From Bacillus cereus group sp. RP43 (lineage in GTDB: Bacteria; Bacillota; Bacilli; Bacillales; Bacillaceae_G), in assembly GCF_040459645.1 (NCBI RefSeq), contig NZ_JARVHQ010000001.1, forward strand, positions 3,100,001 to 3,164,000: a DNA stretch of 64,000 nucleotides. The letters are read 5' to 3'. The notes beneath the pieces are model-generated. The model saw only the letters and a list, made by a program, of their open reading frames with translations, did no database searches and was not told the origin of the DNA. Shown here in pieces: positions 40,896 through 49,907 of this stretch (position 1 is the stretch's first letter; the number at the start of each line of letters is the position of its first letter). A program made the translations under genes and the position numbers.

Positions 40896-42480
40896 CTATC
40901 GTACGATTATAAGGTTGTCCTTCCTTATTCATCCCTTTCATATCAATTGTAACGTTATATACACCTGGCTGTTCTATATTTTTCAAAGCACCTGTAAATG
41001 TAGTTGTATTAATATTTTGCGATTCATTTGATTCAGAAACTAATTTTCCATCTTTATTAATTACTCTTACTGTTACTGAAAGATCGCCTTTCATTTCTGG
41101 AGCTGCAGGTGATTTTTTGAGTTTATACTCTGCTTTATTTACTTTAACCTTTGCCGGCATTTGAAGGACGAACGGAGCATCTTTTTTGTAATCGGTCACG
41201 ATTAAATATGCATCTTTCGGCTGCTTCGCCATCATTTTAACTTGCCACTCTCCTGCTTCCATTTTATCAAATTTAAATGTTCTTATAGTCGCTCCTTTAA
41301 AGAGAGATTCACCTTCACCAGTAGATACAGCACTATCTTTATTTGTATAAACCTTTCCTTTTGGAGATATTAGTTGTATTTCTACATCCGAAGAAGCTGT
41401 TAAAATAGAAACTACCCCTTCTGCTTTTTTATCAACTGCGACAGTTTGTCCTACCCACTCATTTTGTGACAACTCTCCTCCTAAAATAGCTTGATTAGAA
41501 GTTGTGTTTAATTGTTCTACCTTTTCCTCTGAACTATTACTCGGGGCTAATAAAGCTGGTGCTGGTACTGGTACATTTGCTGTCCGTAAATATGGTTCAA
41601 TTCGTGCAAAAACGGCTGAACCTTTTCGTATATTATCATGATCAAATCGTGAATCTGTAAATAAATGTGTTCCATATGGTAACTTAGCACTCCATTCGTT
41701 CACTAATCCATCATTAGAACCGTATGATGACAAATACAACCCGCCCGTAGATAATGCTGAAAAAACAGGTCCCCAGCTTGTCCCAGTAGCCGTATAGTAA
41801 CGGTTTAATTTAGCTGCAGGATCATTATCTATTGTAGAACGAAACTTTGCCATTTCACCTATTTGCAATGAGTATGTCCCATCATCTTTTTGACCTAATA
41901 TAGAGGCAAGCCATCCTGCCCACCAACTATATGATAAATCTGCTAAATTTGATCCGTAATGCGGAGTGGCAAGCGTAATAACATTTCCAACAAATCGATT
42001 CGCTCCATATCCAACTAAAGCAGCTTGTGTATCAATACCACCTTTACTATGAGCTACAACATTCACTTTTTTACCAAAATGATTATAAATTTCTTCAAGC
42101 TTTTGCGCTAACAATTTTCCATTGTCCCATTGGCTAGCTGATCCTTTCCCAGCAGCATCGTATAATTGAATAAATACAGTTTGATAGCCTGCTTTCAAAG
42201 CGTAGTCGTACATATCATTCATATCATGATATACTGTCTTTCCATACCAACTATCCGCATTACCATTTCTTCCTTGCACAAAGAGAATTGGTGGTTTATT
42301 CTCATCATAATTAGCAGGTTTCTGACCTAAAAACCATTCTCCAGGAGTAAATACTTCTTGATCTGGAAAGCCAGTCTTAAGCTCTGTTACAACCTCTGCG
42401 TGTATATTTGTACTAACAACCATTGGACTCATAAAACAAAGTACAATAAATAATGCGATACTCCTTTTCATAATTCCCAT
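40870..42480 (-). CDS. Secreted alpha/beta-hydrolase (lipase/esterase-like) with C-terminal beta domains
   Basis: Exported protein of 536 residues. The signal peptide (about 1-28) ends at NIHA. The hydrolase domain shows PILFVQGRNGNADSW (oxyanion region), VVAHSKGGIDTQAAL with Ser ~145 in A-H-S-x-G, a likely Asp in NDGLVNEWSA and His in DSRFDHDNI. From about 290 onward are beta-sandwich segments (e.g. VSILTASSDVEIQLISPKG, VYNVTIDMKGMN), probably for cell-wall or substrate binding. ATG 42480 has AAGGGGG six bases upstream; ATG 42486 overlaps it. Substrate class (triglyceride, wax or polyester) is not determined. Confidence 0.75.
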   Translation of the reverse strand: MGIMKRSIALFIVLCFMSPMVVSTNIHAEVVTELKTGFPDQEVFTPGEWFLGQKPANYDENKPPILFVQGRNGNADSWYGKTVYHDMNDMYDYALKAGYQTVFIQLYDAAGKGSASQWDNGKLLAQKLEEIYNHFGKKVNVVAHSKGGIDTQAALVGYGANRFVGNVITLATPHYGSNLADLSYSWWAGWLASILGQKDDGTYSLQIGEMAKFRSTIDNDPAAKLNRYYTATGTSWGPVFSALSTGGLYLSSYGSNDGLVNEWSAKLPYGTHLFTDSRFDHDNIRKGSAVFARIEPYLRTANVPVPAPALLAPSNSSEEKVEQLNTTSNQAILGGELSQNEWVGQTVAVDKKAEGVVSILTASSDVEIQLISPKGKVYTNKDSAVSTGEGESLFKGATIRTFKFDKMEAGEWQVKMMAKQPKDAYLIVTDYKKDAPFVLQMPAKVKVNKAEYKLKKSPAAPEMKGDLSVTVRVINKDGKLVSESNESQNINTTTFTGALKNIEQPGVYNVTIDMKGMNKEGQPYNRTIVKSVYVEK

Positions 42481-42697
42481 TAACATCCCCCTTTTTTCTC
42501 CCGAAAGAAAACGCTACCATTTTGTTGAACACCAATTGTTTTAAATTCCATTCAATCAATTACTTTTACGATACAATATAATAAGAAATTAATAGCCGCA
42601 TTCCTTTCTTATCAAACGTTATTCTCTCAACATTCCTTCATTCCTTTTTACAATAAGCGTTTTGAATATTTCTCAATAAAGCATTCTCTTTACAAAA

Positions 42698-42742
42698 AAG
42701 CTGCGTATAAAAGGTCTCTTTAATAACCTTTTATACGCAGCT
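42698..42742 (-). terminator. Terminator after the 69-residue ORF
   Basis: AAGCTGCGTATAAAAGGT (42698-42715) pairs perfectly with 42725-42742. Confidence 0.85.
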
Positions 42743-42749
42743 TCTTTGT

Positions 42750-42959
42750 TTAAAACTCGATGATGTACTCATCATCATATTTATCGTATTGCAACCCAGC
42801 TCCTATTCTCAATTCTGTAACTTGATCTCTTAGAAATGGTGCATCTTCTATTTTACTAGTTGCAATTTCAATCCCATATTTTTTTGTTAAATGCGCTAAC
42901 TCTATTAAAAACCATTCTCTTCGCAACACGACTGGAATATCATACGTTCGTCTTTTCAT
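42750..42959 (-). CDS. Small hypothetical protein
   Basis: Sixty-nine residues starting MKRRTYDIPVVLRREWFLIE and ending KYDDEYIIEF. I chose ATG 42959, with AGAGGTG six bases upstream, over a longer frame from 43004. A charged, compact alpha/beta pattern, no export signal, and a perfect terminator afterwards suggest a real gene. No family recognised. Confidence 0.55.
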   Translation of the reverse strand: MKRRTYDIPVVLRREWFLIELAHLTKKYGIEIATSKIEDAPFLRDQVTELRIGAGLQYDKYDDEYIIEF

Positions 42960-43156
42960 ATATACTAGCACCTCTTCTATTTTCATTATTGAAAAGAGTA
43001 TCACTTCTACTCTCGATACACTTTTTAAAACTATCGTTCATCATCAAAGGCCAATGAAACATTATAGTATATGCATGTCCGTTTTAAACGTGCTATGGCA
43101 AAAATAATATTAAAAAACTGAAAAAACCTCATTTAGTTTACATAAAAAATTATGTA

Positions 43157-43190
43157 ATAGTAAAAGGATAAGGCTTGTCCCTCATCCTTT
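43157..43190 (-). terminator. Terminator after the 50-residue ORF
   Basis: GTAAAAGGAT pairs with ATCCTTTTAC around a 14-base loop. Confidence 0.6.
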
Positions 43191-43207
43191 TACTATCAAA
43201 ATCTAAA

Positions 43208-43360
43208 TTAAGAACATCTCGGTACACCTAAAGCTAAAAATAAGCCTGCTACTCCTGCTGTAATTGGCACTTTCAACGTAATAACATCATCTACTTTCGT
43301 TACTAAAAAGTAAGCATTGCCTTCATGTAACACGCAAGTTACTAACAATTGGAATTCCAT
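43208..43360 (-). CDS. Fifty-residue hydrophobic protein
   Basis: Short gene with AAAGGAGGGG eight bases before ATG 43360 and a terminator after TAA 43208-43210. The peptide begins MEFQLLVTCVLHEGNAYFLV, contains TKVDDVITLKVP, then a Gly/Ala/Leu-rich segment (ITAGVAGLFLALGVP) and ends RCS. The final segment could insert into a membrane. No family recognised; the framing signals make it a likely real gene missed by length cut-offs. Confidence 0.6.
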   Translation of the reverse strand: MEFQLLVTCVLHEGNAYFLVTKVDDVITLKVPITAGVAGLFLALGVPRCS

Positions 43361-43568
43361 TCAAATCCCCTCCTTTCAAACGGGATACTATAATCTATGA
43401 AAATTTTTTCAAAAGGTAATAGGAATTAAATCTATTTTTCCTTATATACAGAATAAATGTTTATTTATCTATTAAAAATATTAATTTTCTAAATTTATAT
43501 AAAACGTGTAATATCCAATAAATTCCTATATAATCAATAGAGAAAATCTTACAAATGGAGGTATAAAA

Positions 43569-44522
43569 ATGGCTATTTTGAGTAATATTGGTGTAGCTTT
43601 ATTTTTGATTGCTATCATTCTTTTAATCTTATGTATCATTTCATTCTTTAAGAAAAATGGGAAAGCAAAACAATATGGGCGTTCTACCGTTATTCTGTTT
43701 ATGATTTCAATTATCTTAATAGTGACTGGCACAACAAAATCGGAACACCCCGTCGTCGAGTTTTTTGCTATTTTAAGTTTCATTCTATTTATATTCTTCC
43801 TTGTTCTTGCAATATTATCTGTTATTAAGAGAACAGGTGTAGCAAAAAAACAATTTATTATTACAGCTATTTTATTTGTCATTTTTGTTGCGCTATTAGG
43901 TATTTCAGGTCCTTCTTCTGAAAAAACGACAGCAACTAATAAACAAGTCGCTTCTAATAGTGAAGAGAAAAAAGATGACGAAAAGAAAAAGGAATTAGAA
44001 AAGAAAGAAGCGGACGAAAAAACTCGTAAACAAGAAGAGGAAAAGCACCAAGCTGAGGAACTAACTCGTAAGCAAGAAGATGAGAAACGTCAAACTGAGG
44101 AACTAGCTCGCAAGCAAGAAGATGAGAAACGCCAAGCTGAAGAACTAGCTCGTAAACAACAAGAAGAACAACAGCGTCAAGCTGAAGAACAGGCTCGTAA
44201 ACAACAAGAAGAACAACAGCGTCAAGCTGAAGAACAGGCCCGTAAACAACAAGAAGAGCAACAACGCCAAGCTGCTGAGCAAACTCGTAAACAACAAGAA
44301 GAACAGCAACGTCAAGCCGCTGAACTAGCTCGCAAACAACAAGAAGAGCAGCAAAAAGCACAGCAAGCTCAAACAAAACCAGCTACAAGTAACAATAGTA
44401 ATGTAATTTACAAAAATTGTACTGAAGTTAAGAATGCTGGAAAAGCTCCCTTATATAGAGATCAACCAGGTTATAGCTCTAAACTTGATCGTGATGGCGA
44501 TGGAGTTGCATGTGAAAAATAG
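43569..44522 (+). CDS. Membrane-anchored coiled-coil protein with C-terminal Excalibur domain
   Basis: Protein of 317 residues. Three to four hydrophobic helices (about 5-27, 39-54, 62-87, 95-115) are followed by a long charged coiled coil (about 130-270) of near-identical 14-15-residue units (ARKQQEEQQRQAEEQ). The last ~40 residues are an Excalibur calcium-binding domain: NCTEVKNAGKAPLYRDQPGYSS and the DRDGDGVACE loop. ATG 43569 has GGAGGTA. The Excalibur domain normally lies outside the cell, so the coil would span the wall or periplasm-like space. Function unknown; surface sensing or wall interaction is a guess. Confidence 0.7.
   Translation: MAILSNIGVALFLIAIILLILCIISFFKKNGKAKQYGRSTVILFMISIILIVTGTTKSEHPVVEFFAILSFILFIFFLVLAILSVIKRTGVAKKQFIITAILFVIFVALLGISGPSSEKTTATNKQVASNSEEKKDDEKKKELEKKEADEKTRKQEEEKHQAEELTRKQEDEKRQTEELARKQEDEKRQAEELARKQQEEQQRQAEEQARKQQEEQQRQAEEQARKQQEEQQRQAAEQTRKQQEEQQRQAAELARKQQEEQQKAQQAQTKPATSNNSNVIYKNCTEVKNAGKAPLYRDQPGYSSKLDRDGDGVACEK
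44000..44350 (+). repeat. Coding tandem repeats of the coiled-coil gene
   Basis: Successive 42-bp units (LARKQEDEKRQAEE) change into 45-bp units (ARKQQEEQQRQAEEQ). Units differ by a few silent or conservative changes, so they are older than the 45-bp repeats at 29014, but copy number may still vary. Confidence 0.8.
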
Positions 44523-44527
44523 TAATA

Positions 44528-44560
44528 AAAAAAGAAGCTTCTAGTAAGCTTCTTTTTTTA
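44528..44560 (+). terminator. Terminator after the Excalibur gene
   Basis: AAAAAAAGAAGCT (44528-44540) pairs with AGCTTCTTTTTTT (44548-44560). Confidence 0.85.
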
Positions 44561-44643
44561 TTATCAGAAACTATTGCGACCAATTACCCTCCCTCTCCCT
44601 TTTATAAAACTCATTTTAGAATTCTCAAAACTGACACATTATA

Positions 44644-44686
44644 AGTGATTTCAATCACCACATTATTTTTCATTTATCGCTATTCT
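44644..44686 (+). promoter_or_regulatory. Fnr-type box and promoter of scdA
   Basis: AGTGA-TTTCAA-TCACC at 44644-44659 (Fnr consensus TGTGA-N6-TCACA). TATTCT at 44681-44686 would place transcription start at about 44693, so the box is centred at -41.5, the class II activator position. Confidence 0.65.
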
Positions 44687-44726
44687 TGATTTAGATATTA
44701 CATTTAAACTTTATGGAGGCATTCAT

Positions 44727-45434
44727 ATGAAACATACATTTACTGAAACTTCAATTATCAGTGAGATTGTAACACAATTTCCGAAAGCTAGTGATCTTTT
44801 TAAATCATATAGAATAGATTTTTGTTGTGGTGGTAATAGATCACTTATTGATGCAATTAATGAAAGAAATTTATCAGCAACAGAAGTAATTACAGAGTTA
44901 AATACGCTTTATCATAAAACGAAACTATTAAACGAATCTGAAATTGATTGGAAAAATGCTTCTTATCGCGAGTTAATAGATTATGTTATAAATAAGCATC
45001 ATCGTTATTTAAATGAAGAGTTGCCACAGTTAAGTCCATATGTGACGAAAGTATTACGCGTTCATGGGGCAAATCAGCCTCATTTAGCTCAAATTCATAA
45101 ACTATTTCATGAACTTAAAATGGAATTAGAACAACATTTAATTAAAGAAGAAACGGAAGATTTCCCGTTAATTTTAGAATTCGAACAAAATCCAACTGAT
45201 GAAAACTATGCAAAGTTACGTGAAGTAGTAGATGAGTTGGAGAATGAACATAACCACGCTGGCAATATTATTAAAGAACTTCGTAAGGTGACAAATGACT
45301 TTACTCCACCAGAAGGGGCTTGCGGCACTTATTGCCTTGTTTACCAGCGCCTTGAAGCCATTGAATCTGATTTATTTGAGCATATTCATTTAGAAAATAA
45401 TATTTTATTTCCGCGTGCAATTACAAAAGCATAA
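44727..45434 (+). CDS. scdA: Iron-sulfur cluster repair di-iron protein ScdA/YtfE/RIC
   Basis: Protein of 235 residues. The N-terminal ScdA_N/DUF542 domain contains RIDFCCGGNRSLIDA (about 30-45); the rest is a hemerythrin-like four-helix bundle with di-iron ligands HHRY (~90), HLIKEETEDFPLI, NEHNHAG and HIHLENNILFPRA. It repairs Fe-S centres damaged by nitric oxide or oxygen in the cytosol. ATG 44727 has ATGGAGGC. Its neighbour nirB and the Fnr box tie it to nitrite metabolism, where nitric oxide forms. Length and motifs are normal. Confidence 0.93.
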   Translation: MKHTFTETSIISEIVTQFPKASDLFKSYRIDFCCGGNRSLIDAINERNLSATEVITELNTLYHKTKLLNESEIDWKNASYRELIDYVINKHHRYLNEELPQLSPYVTKVLRVHGANQPHLAQIHKLFHELKMELEQHLIKEETEDFPLILEFEQNPTDENYAKLREVVDELENEHNHAGNIIKELRKVTNDFTPPEGACGTYCLVYQRLEAIESDLFEHIHLENNILFPRAITKA

Positions 45435-45441
45435 ATAAAGT

Positions 45442-45478
45442 GCAGGACATGAGTATAAATGCTCATGTCCTGCTTTTT
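45442..45478 (+). terminator. Terminator after scdA
   Basis: GCAGGACATGAG (45442-45453) pairs with CTCATGTCCTGC (45462-45473), then TTTTT. Confidence 0.9.
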
Positions 45479-45594
45479 CATTGTGTGAAAAATATTTATA
45501 CTTCCCCTCGCCCTCTACCCATATCACCAAATTCTCTTTCGCTTCTCCCTTCACATAAATCCGAATTTTAACAATTTGTGAATCATTATAAAAA

Positions 45595-45637
45595 TGTGAT
45601 AAATATCACATCTTCCCCTTTTTTGATTTTCTATAAT
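45595..45637 (+). promoter_or_regulatory. Fnr box and promoter of nirBD
   Basis: TGTGA-TAAATA-TCACA at 45595-45610 is a perfect Fnr palindrome. TATAAT at 45632-45637 gives a start at about 45644 and a box centre at -41.5. Confidence 0.85.
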
Positions 45638-45685
45638 AGAAATATAATTCTTTGTTCAACATTTCACATAAAAGGGGAAATGAAT

Positions 45686-48091
45686 ATGAAAAAACGTTTA
45701 GTTATGATTGGAAATGGTATGGCTGGAATACGCTGTATGGAAGAAATATTAAAACATGATAGTGATTTATATAATATTACTATTTTTGGAGATGAACCGC
45801 ATCCAAACTACAACCGCATTATGCTATCTCATGTTCTACAAGGCAAAACAAATATACAAGATATCATTATGAATGAATATAGTTGGTACGAAGAAAATGA
45901 AATAACTTTATATACAAACGAAAAAGTTCAAAGTATTGACCGAGAAAAAAAAGTCATTGTCACAGAAAAAAACCGTACTCTTACATACGACAAACTCATT
46001 ATCGCAACAGGTTCTAGTGCTTTTATATTGCCTGTTGAAGGTTCCACCCTTCCTGGTGTGACAGGATTTCGAACAATTGAAGATACACAATTTATGATTA
46101 ATACTGCTAAAGATAAGAAAAAGGCCGTTGTCATTGGTGGTGGATTACTTGGTTTAGAAGCCGCAAGAGGTCTTATTGACTTAGGAATGGACGTACATGT
46201 TGTTCATTTAATGCCGAGCTTAATGGAGCAACAATTAGATGCCAAAGCAGCTTCCCTTCTGCGTGAAGATTTAGAAGCGCAAGGCATGAAATTTCTCATG
46301 GAAAAGAAAACTGTAAAGATTCTTGGTACAGATCATGTTGAGGGTATTCAATTTGAAGATGGTGAAATTGTAGATTGTGATTTAATCGTAATGGCTGTCG
46401 GAATACGTCCGAATACTCAAATAGCAAAAGATGCTGGTTTAATTGTAAATCGCGGCATTGTAGTCAACGACCATATGCAAACAAATGATGAGTCCATTTA
46501 TGCGGTTGGAGAATGTTCGGAACATGATGGTATCGCATATGGCCTTGTTGCACCTCTTTATGAACAAGGTGCAATATTAGCAAAACATATAACGAATTTA
46601 CAAACGGATGGATATGCAGGCAGTATTGTCGGTACACAATTGAAAGTTGCAGGTTGTGACTTATTCTCTGCTGGCCAAATTTATGAAGATGATCAAACGA
46701 AAGCAATATCAATCTTTAATGAATGTAAACGTTCCTATAAAAAAGTATTAATTCGTGACAATAAAGTCGTCGGTATCGTTTTATATGGTGACACAGCTGA
46801 TGGTACACGCCTCTTTAGCATGTTAAAGAAAGAAGAAGATATACAAGAATATACAGCTGCTTCTCTTCTTCACAAAGCTGGTGTAGAAAGTGAACTTGAC
46901 GTTGCTACAATGAGTGCAGATGACACGATTTGTGGATGTAATGGTGTTACGAAAGGCACAATCGTACATGCCATTTTAGAACAAGAGTTAACTACTTTTG
47001 AAGAAGTAAAAGGATGCACAAAAGCCGCAGGGTCTTGTGGTAAATGTCGCCCGCTTGTGGAACAAGTTTTATCTCATACACTTGGAGATGCTTTTGATGC
47101 CTCAGTGCAATCTGCCGGTATATGTGGATGTACACCTTTATCCCGTGATGAAGTCGTAGCGGCCATTCACGAGAAAGGTTTAAAATCTCCAAAAGAAGTA
47201 CGAAATGTTCTTGGTTTTATACATGAAGACGGCTGTCCGAAATGTCGTCCTGCTTTAAATTACTATTTACGTATGGCGATTCCAGTAGAATATGCAGACG
47301 ATAAATCATCTCGTTTCGTTAATGAAAGAATGAACGGGAACATTCAGCATGATGGTACATTTTCTGTTATTCCACGTATGTACGGAGGCGTTACAACAGC
47401 AGATGATTTAATGAAAATTGCTGAAGTTGCGAAAAAGTACGATGTTCCTCTTGTGAAAATTACAGGTGCGAGCCGAATCGGCTTATATGGTGTTAAGAAA
47501 CAAGATTTACCTAACGTATGGGCTGACTTAAATATGACTTCGGGATATGCGTATTCAAAATCGCTTCGTAATGTAAAATCATGTGTTGGTTCTCGCTTCT
47601 GCCGTTTCGGTACGAAAGATTCATTAGGACTTGGTATGTTACTTGAACAATCATTAGAAATGGTAGATACACCTCATAAAATGAAGATGGGTGTAACGGG
47701 CTGTCCACGTAACTGTGCGGAAGTACTGACGAAAGATTTTGGCGTTGTTTGTGTCGAAAATGGATACCAACTTTATATTGGCGGAAATGGTGGTACAGAG
47801 GTACGCGAAGCTGATTTTGTAATGATTGTCCCTACTGAAGATGATGTCCTTCGCATCGCTACAGCTTACATGCAATATTATCGTGAAACTGCTATTTACG
47901 GAGAGCGTACTGCCTACTGGACAGAACGTTTAGGCTTCGATCACATAAAAGAAATACTACAAGATGCAAGTATGGTTACTACGCTAAATGAACGCTTCCA
48001 AACAGCTCGTAGCACTTATACGGAAGCATGGGGACAAGCATTAGAAACGAAGTCATTAAAAGCGATGTATGAAGTAGAAACTGTGAAATAA
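45686..48091 (+). CDS. nirB: Assimilatory-type NADH-dependent nitrite reductase, large subunit
   Basis: Cytosolic flavoprotein of 801 residues that reduces nitrite to ammonia. In order: FAD site MIGNGMAGIRCMEEIL (about 6-21), NADH site VVIGGGLLGLEA (~148), two BFD-like Fe-S binding segments (CGCNGVTKG...CTKAAGSCGKC at ~415-450 and CGCTPLSRDE...CPKC at ~480-515), the ferredoxin-like sulfite/nitrite reductase domain, and the siroheme/4Fe-4S cysteines CVGSRFC (~630) and GCPRNC (~672). ATG 45686 has AAAGGGGAAATGAAT upstream; a frame from 45578 overlaps the promoter and is rejected. Followed by nirD in 15 bases. Anaerobic activation by Fnr is visible upstream. Confidence 0.97.
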   Translation: MKKRLVMIGNGMAGIRCMEEILKHDSDLYNITIFGDEPHPNYNRIMLSHVLQGKTNIQDIIMNEYSWYEENEITLYTNEKVQSIDREKKVIVTEKNRTLTYDKLIIATGSSAFILPVEGSTLPGVTGFRTIEDTQFMINTAKDKKKAVVIGGGLLGLEAARGLIDLGMDVHVVHLMPSLMEQQLDAKAASLLREDLEAQGMKFLMEKKTVKILGTDHVEGIQFEDGEIVDCDLIVMAVGIRPNTQIAKDAGLIVNRGIVVNDHMQTNDESIYAVGECSEHDGIAYGLVAPLYEQGAILAKHITNLQTDGYAGSIVGTQLKVAGCDLFSAGQIYEDDQTKAISIFNECKRSYKKVLIRDNKVVGIVLYGDTADGTRLFSMLKKEEDIQEYTAASLLHKAGVESELDVATMSADDTICGCNGVTKGTIVHAILEQELTTFEEVKGCTKAAGSCGKCRPLVEQVLSHTLGDAFDASVQSAGICGCTPLSRDEVVAAIHEKGLKSPKEVRNVLGFIHEDGCPKCRPALNYYLRMAIPVEYADDKSSRFVNERMNGNIQHDGTFSVIPRMYGGVTTADDLMKIAEVAKKYDVPLVKITGASRIGLYGVKKQDLPNVWADLNMTSGYAYSKSLRNVKSCVGSRFCRFGTKDSLGLGMLLEQSLEMVDTPHKMKMGVTGCPRNCAEVLTKDFGVVCVENGYQLYIGGNGGTEVREADFVMIVPTEDDVLRIATAYMQYYRETAIYGERTAYWTERLGFDHIKEILQDASMVTTLNERFQTARSTYTEAWGQALETKSLKAMYEVETVK

Positions 48092-48106
48092 GGAGCTGTG
48101 ATCTAA

Positions 48107-48424
48107 ATGATACAAACGAAAGAAAAAATAAAAGTTATGCGTGCAGAAGACCTTCCTATACAAATCGGTAAAGAGGTGCAAATGAAAGGTATGTCTATCG
48201 CTCTATTCCGTCTTTCAAATGGCGATATTCGAGCTGTAGAAAATCGTTGTCCTCATAAAAATGGACCGTTAGCAGAAGGAATTGTATCTGGAGAATTCGT
48301 CTTTTGTCCGCTGCATGATTGGAAAATCTCATTACTAACAGGTGAAGTTCAAAAGCCTGATGACGGCTGTATTCAAACATACGAAGTAGAAGTTATTGAT
48401 GGTTACATTTATATATACATGTAA
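48107..48424 (+). CDS. nirD: Nitrite reductase small subunit, Rieske-type
   Basis: Protein of 105 residues, full length for NirD. The Rieske pair is present: RCPHKNGPLAEG (Cys-x-His) and FCPLHDWKIS (Cys-x-x-His), so it could bind a 2Fe-2S cluster, unlike the cluster-free NirD of some species. It forms the nitrite reductase with NirB in the cytosol. ATG 48107 follows AAGGAGC, 15 bases after nirB. A hairpin separates it from the siroheme genes. Confidence 0.95.
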   Translation: MIQTKEKIKVMRAEDLPIQIGKEVQMKGMSIALFRLSNGDIRAVENRCPHKNGPLAEGIVSGEFVFCPLHDWKISLLTGEVQKPDDGCIQTYEVEVIDGYIYIYM

Positions 48425-48429
48425 TTTAC

Positions 48430-48462
48430 AAAAGGAAGCCTCCTCTGGCTTCCTTTTAAATA
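48430..48462 (+). terminator. Hairpin between nirD and the siroheme genes
   Basis: AAAAGGAAGCC (48430-48440) pairs with GGCTTCCTTTT (48447-48457). The next ribosome site follows only about 15 bases later, so some read-through into the siroheme genes is likely. Confidence 0.75.
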
Positions 48463-48482
48463 AAAATAGATGAGGTGCGATT

Positions 48483-49907
48483 ATGAACGGATATGTATAT
48501 TTAGTTGGTGCAGGACCAGGTGATGAAGGGCTTATTACAAAGAAAGCGATAGATTGTTTAAAGCGTGCAGATATCGTTTTATATGACCGTTTATTAAACC
48601 CTTTCTTTCTTAGTTATACAAAAGAAACATGTGAACTTATTTATTGCGGAAAAATGCCAAAGAATCATATTATGCGACAAGAAATGATTAACGCCCACCT
48701 TCTTCAATTTGCGAAAGAAGGAAAAATCGTTGTTCGATTAAAGGGCGGAGATCCATCTATTTTTGGCCGTGTTGGTGAAGAAGCAGAAACTTTAGCAACA
48801 GCGAACATTCCATATGAAATTGTACCAGGCATTACATCTAGCATCGCCGCTAGTAGCTATGCAGGTATCCCCCTCACCCACCGTAACTACAGTAATAGCG
48901 TCACTTTATTAACTGGGCATGCAAAAGGTCCTTTAGCCGATCATGGAAAATATAATTCATCCCACAATAGCGACACAATCGCCTACTACATGGGTATAAA
49001 AAACTTACCTACAATTTGCGAAAACTTACTACAAGCAGGAAAGAAAGAAGATACGCCAGTAGCAGTCATTGAATGGGGTACAACTGGTAAACAGCGCGTT
49101 GTCACAGGAACACTTTCAACCATTGTTCCTATCGTCAAAAAAGAAAATATTTCTAATCCATCAATGACAATTGTTGGTGATGTTGTTTCCTTACGTAATC
49201 AAATCGCTTGGAAAGAATATAAACCATTACATGGCAAGAAGGTTTTAGTTGCATCTGCAACAAATAAAAAAAGCGCAATAAAGCAAATGTTACAAGAGTC
49301 CGGTGCAGAAATTTATCAAATTCCAACTTTCAAAAAGAAAGAATACACATTAACCCCTGAACAAATCCATGAAATTTTTAACGTTGATCGCCTTGTTTTT
49401 TGTTCATCTGAAAGTGTAGAAATCTTGATGCAATCATGTAGTAAACACCAGAAAGATATTCGTACCTTACAGGCGAAACTGCAGTATATGAACGTTACCA
49501 CTCAAGAAAAACTTATGCAATATGGGCTACTAAGTAAACAAGCAGAGTTCTCTTCCGATACAACTGTTTACTTAGGCAGAAATATTAATCGAATTGCTTT
49601 TATTCAAGAGAAAATTGGTGCCGGATCTTATATGATGACTCATGAGTATACAATTGACCGTCGTTTCGATGAAGTCCATTCTCGTATGCTTTCTGAATTC
49701 TCATGGGATAGCATTGTATTTGATGGCCGTGCTTCAATTGATACGTTTCTATCAGAAGTAAAACGCCTTGGCTTTATCGATATCCTTGCTCTTCCCTTCT
49801 CGTATACCGACGCTCCAACTTTACACTATGCGAATAAAGTCGGATTTCATAATGTAGATGAGCAATTACAAGACATTATTATGAAGAAAGATTTGGTGGT
49901 ACGATGA
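48483..49907 (+). CDS. Uroporphyrinogen-III C-methyltransferase fused to a HemD-like domain
   Basis: Protein of 474 residues. The first ~245 are the SUMT/CobA methylase: VGAGPGDEGLITKKA, RLKGGDPSIFGRVGEE, PGITSSIAASSYAGIPLTHR, VTLLTGHAKG, and EWGTTGKQRVVTGTL. Residues ~248-474 have a uroporphyrinogen-III synthase (HemD) like pattern, weaker and possibly inactive. The product precorrin-2 is the siroheme precursor. ATG 48483 has GAGGTG. It overlaps sirB by 4 bases (ATGA), so the three siroheme genes are one unit following nirBD, and provide the cofactor for NirB. The HemD half may be only structural. Confidence 0.9.
   Translation: MNGYVYLVGAGPGDEGLITKKAIDCLKRADIVLYDRLLNPFFLSYTKETCELIYCGKMPKNHIMRQEMINAHLLQFAKEGKIVVRLKGGDPSIFGRVGEEAETLATANIPYEIVPGITSSIAASSYAGIPLTHRNYSNSVTLLTGHAKGPLADHGKYNSSHNSDTIAYYMGIKNLPTICENLLQAGKKEDTPVAVIEWGTTGKQRVVTGTLSTIVPIVKKENISNPSMTIVGDVVSLRNQIAWKEYKPLHGKKVLVASATNKKSAIKQMLQESGAEIYQIPTFKKKEYTLTPEQIHEIFNVDRLVFCSSESVEILMQSCSKHQKDIRTLQAKLQYMNVTTQEKLMQYGLLSKQAEFSSDTTVYLGRNINRIAFIQEKIGAGSYMMTHEYTIDRRFDEVHSRMLSEFSWDSIVFDGRASIDTFLSEVKRLGFIDILALPFSYTDAPTLHYANKVGFHNVDEQLQDIIMKKDLVVR

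Noticed and set aside
43954..44376. 140-residue minus-strand ORF opposite the coiled coil
   Set aside because: Low-complexity Val/Leu mirror of Gln/Glu-rich codons; no start signals.
45578..45685. N-terminal extension of NirB from 45578
   Set aside because: It would place the Fnr box, the -10 and the transcription start inside the coding region; ATG 45686 has the ribosome site.
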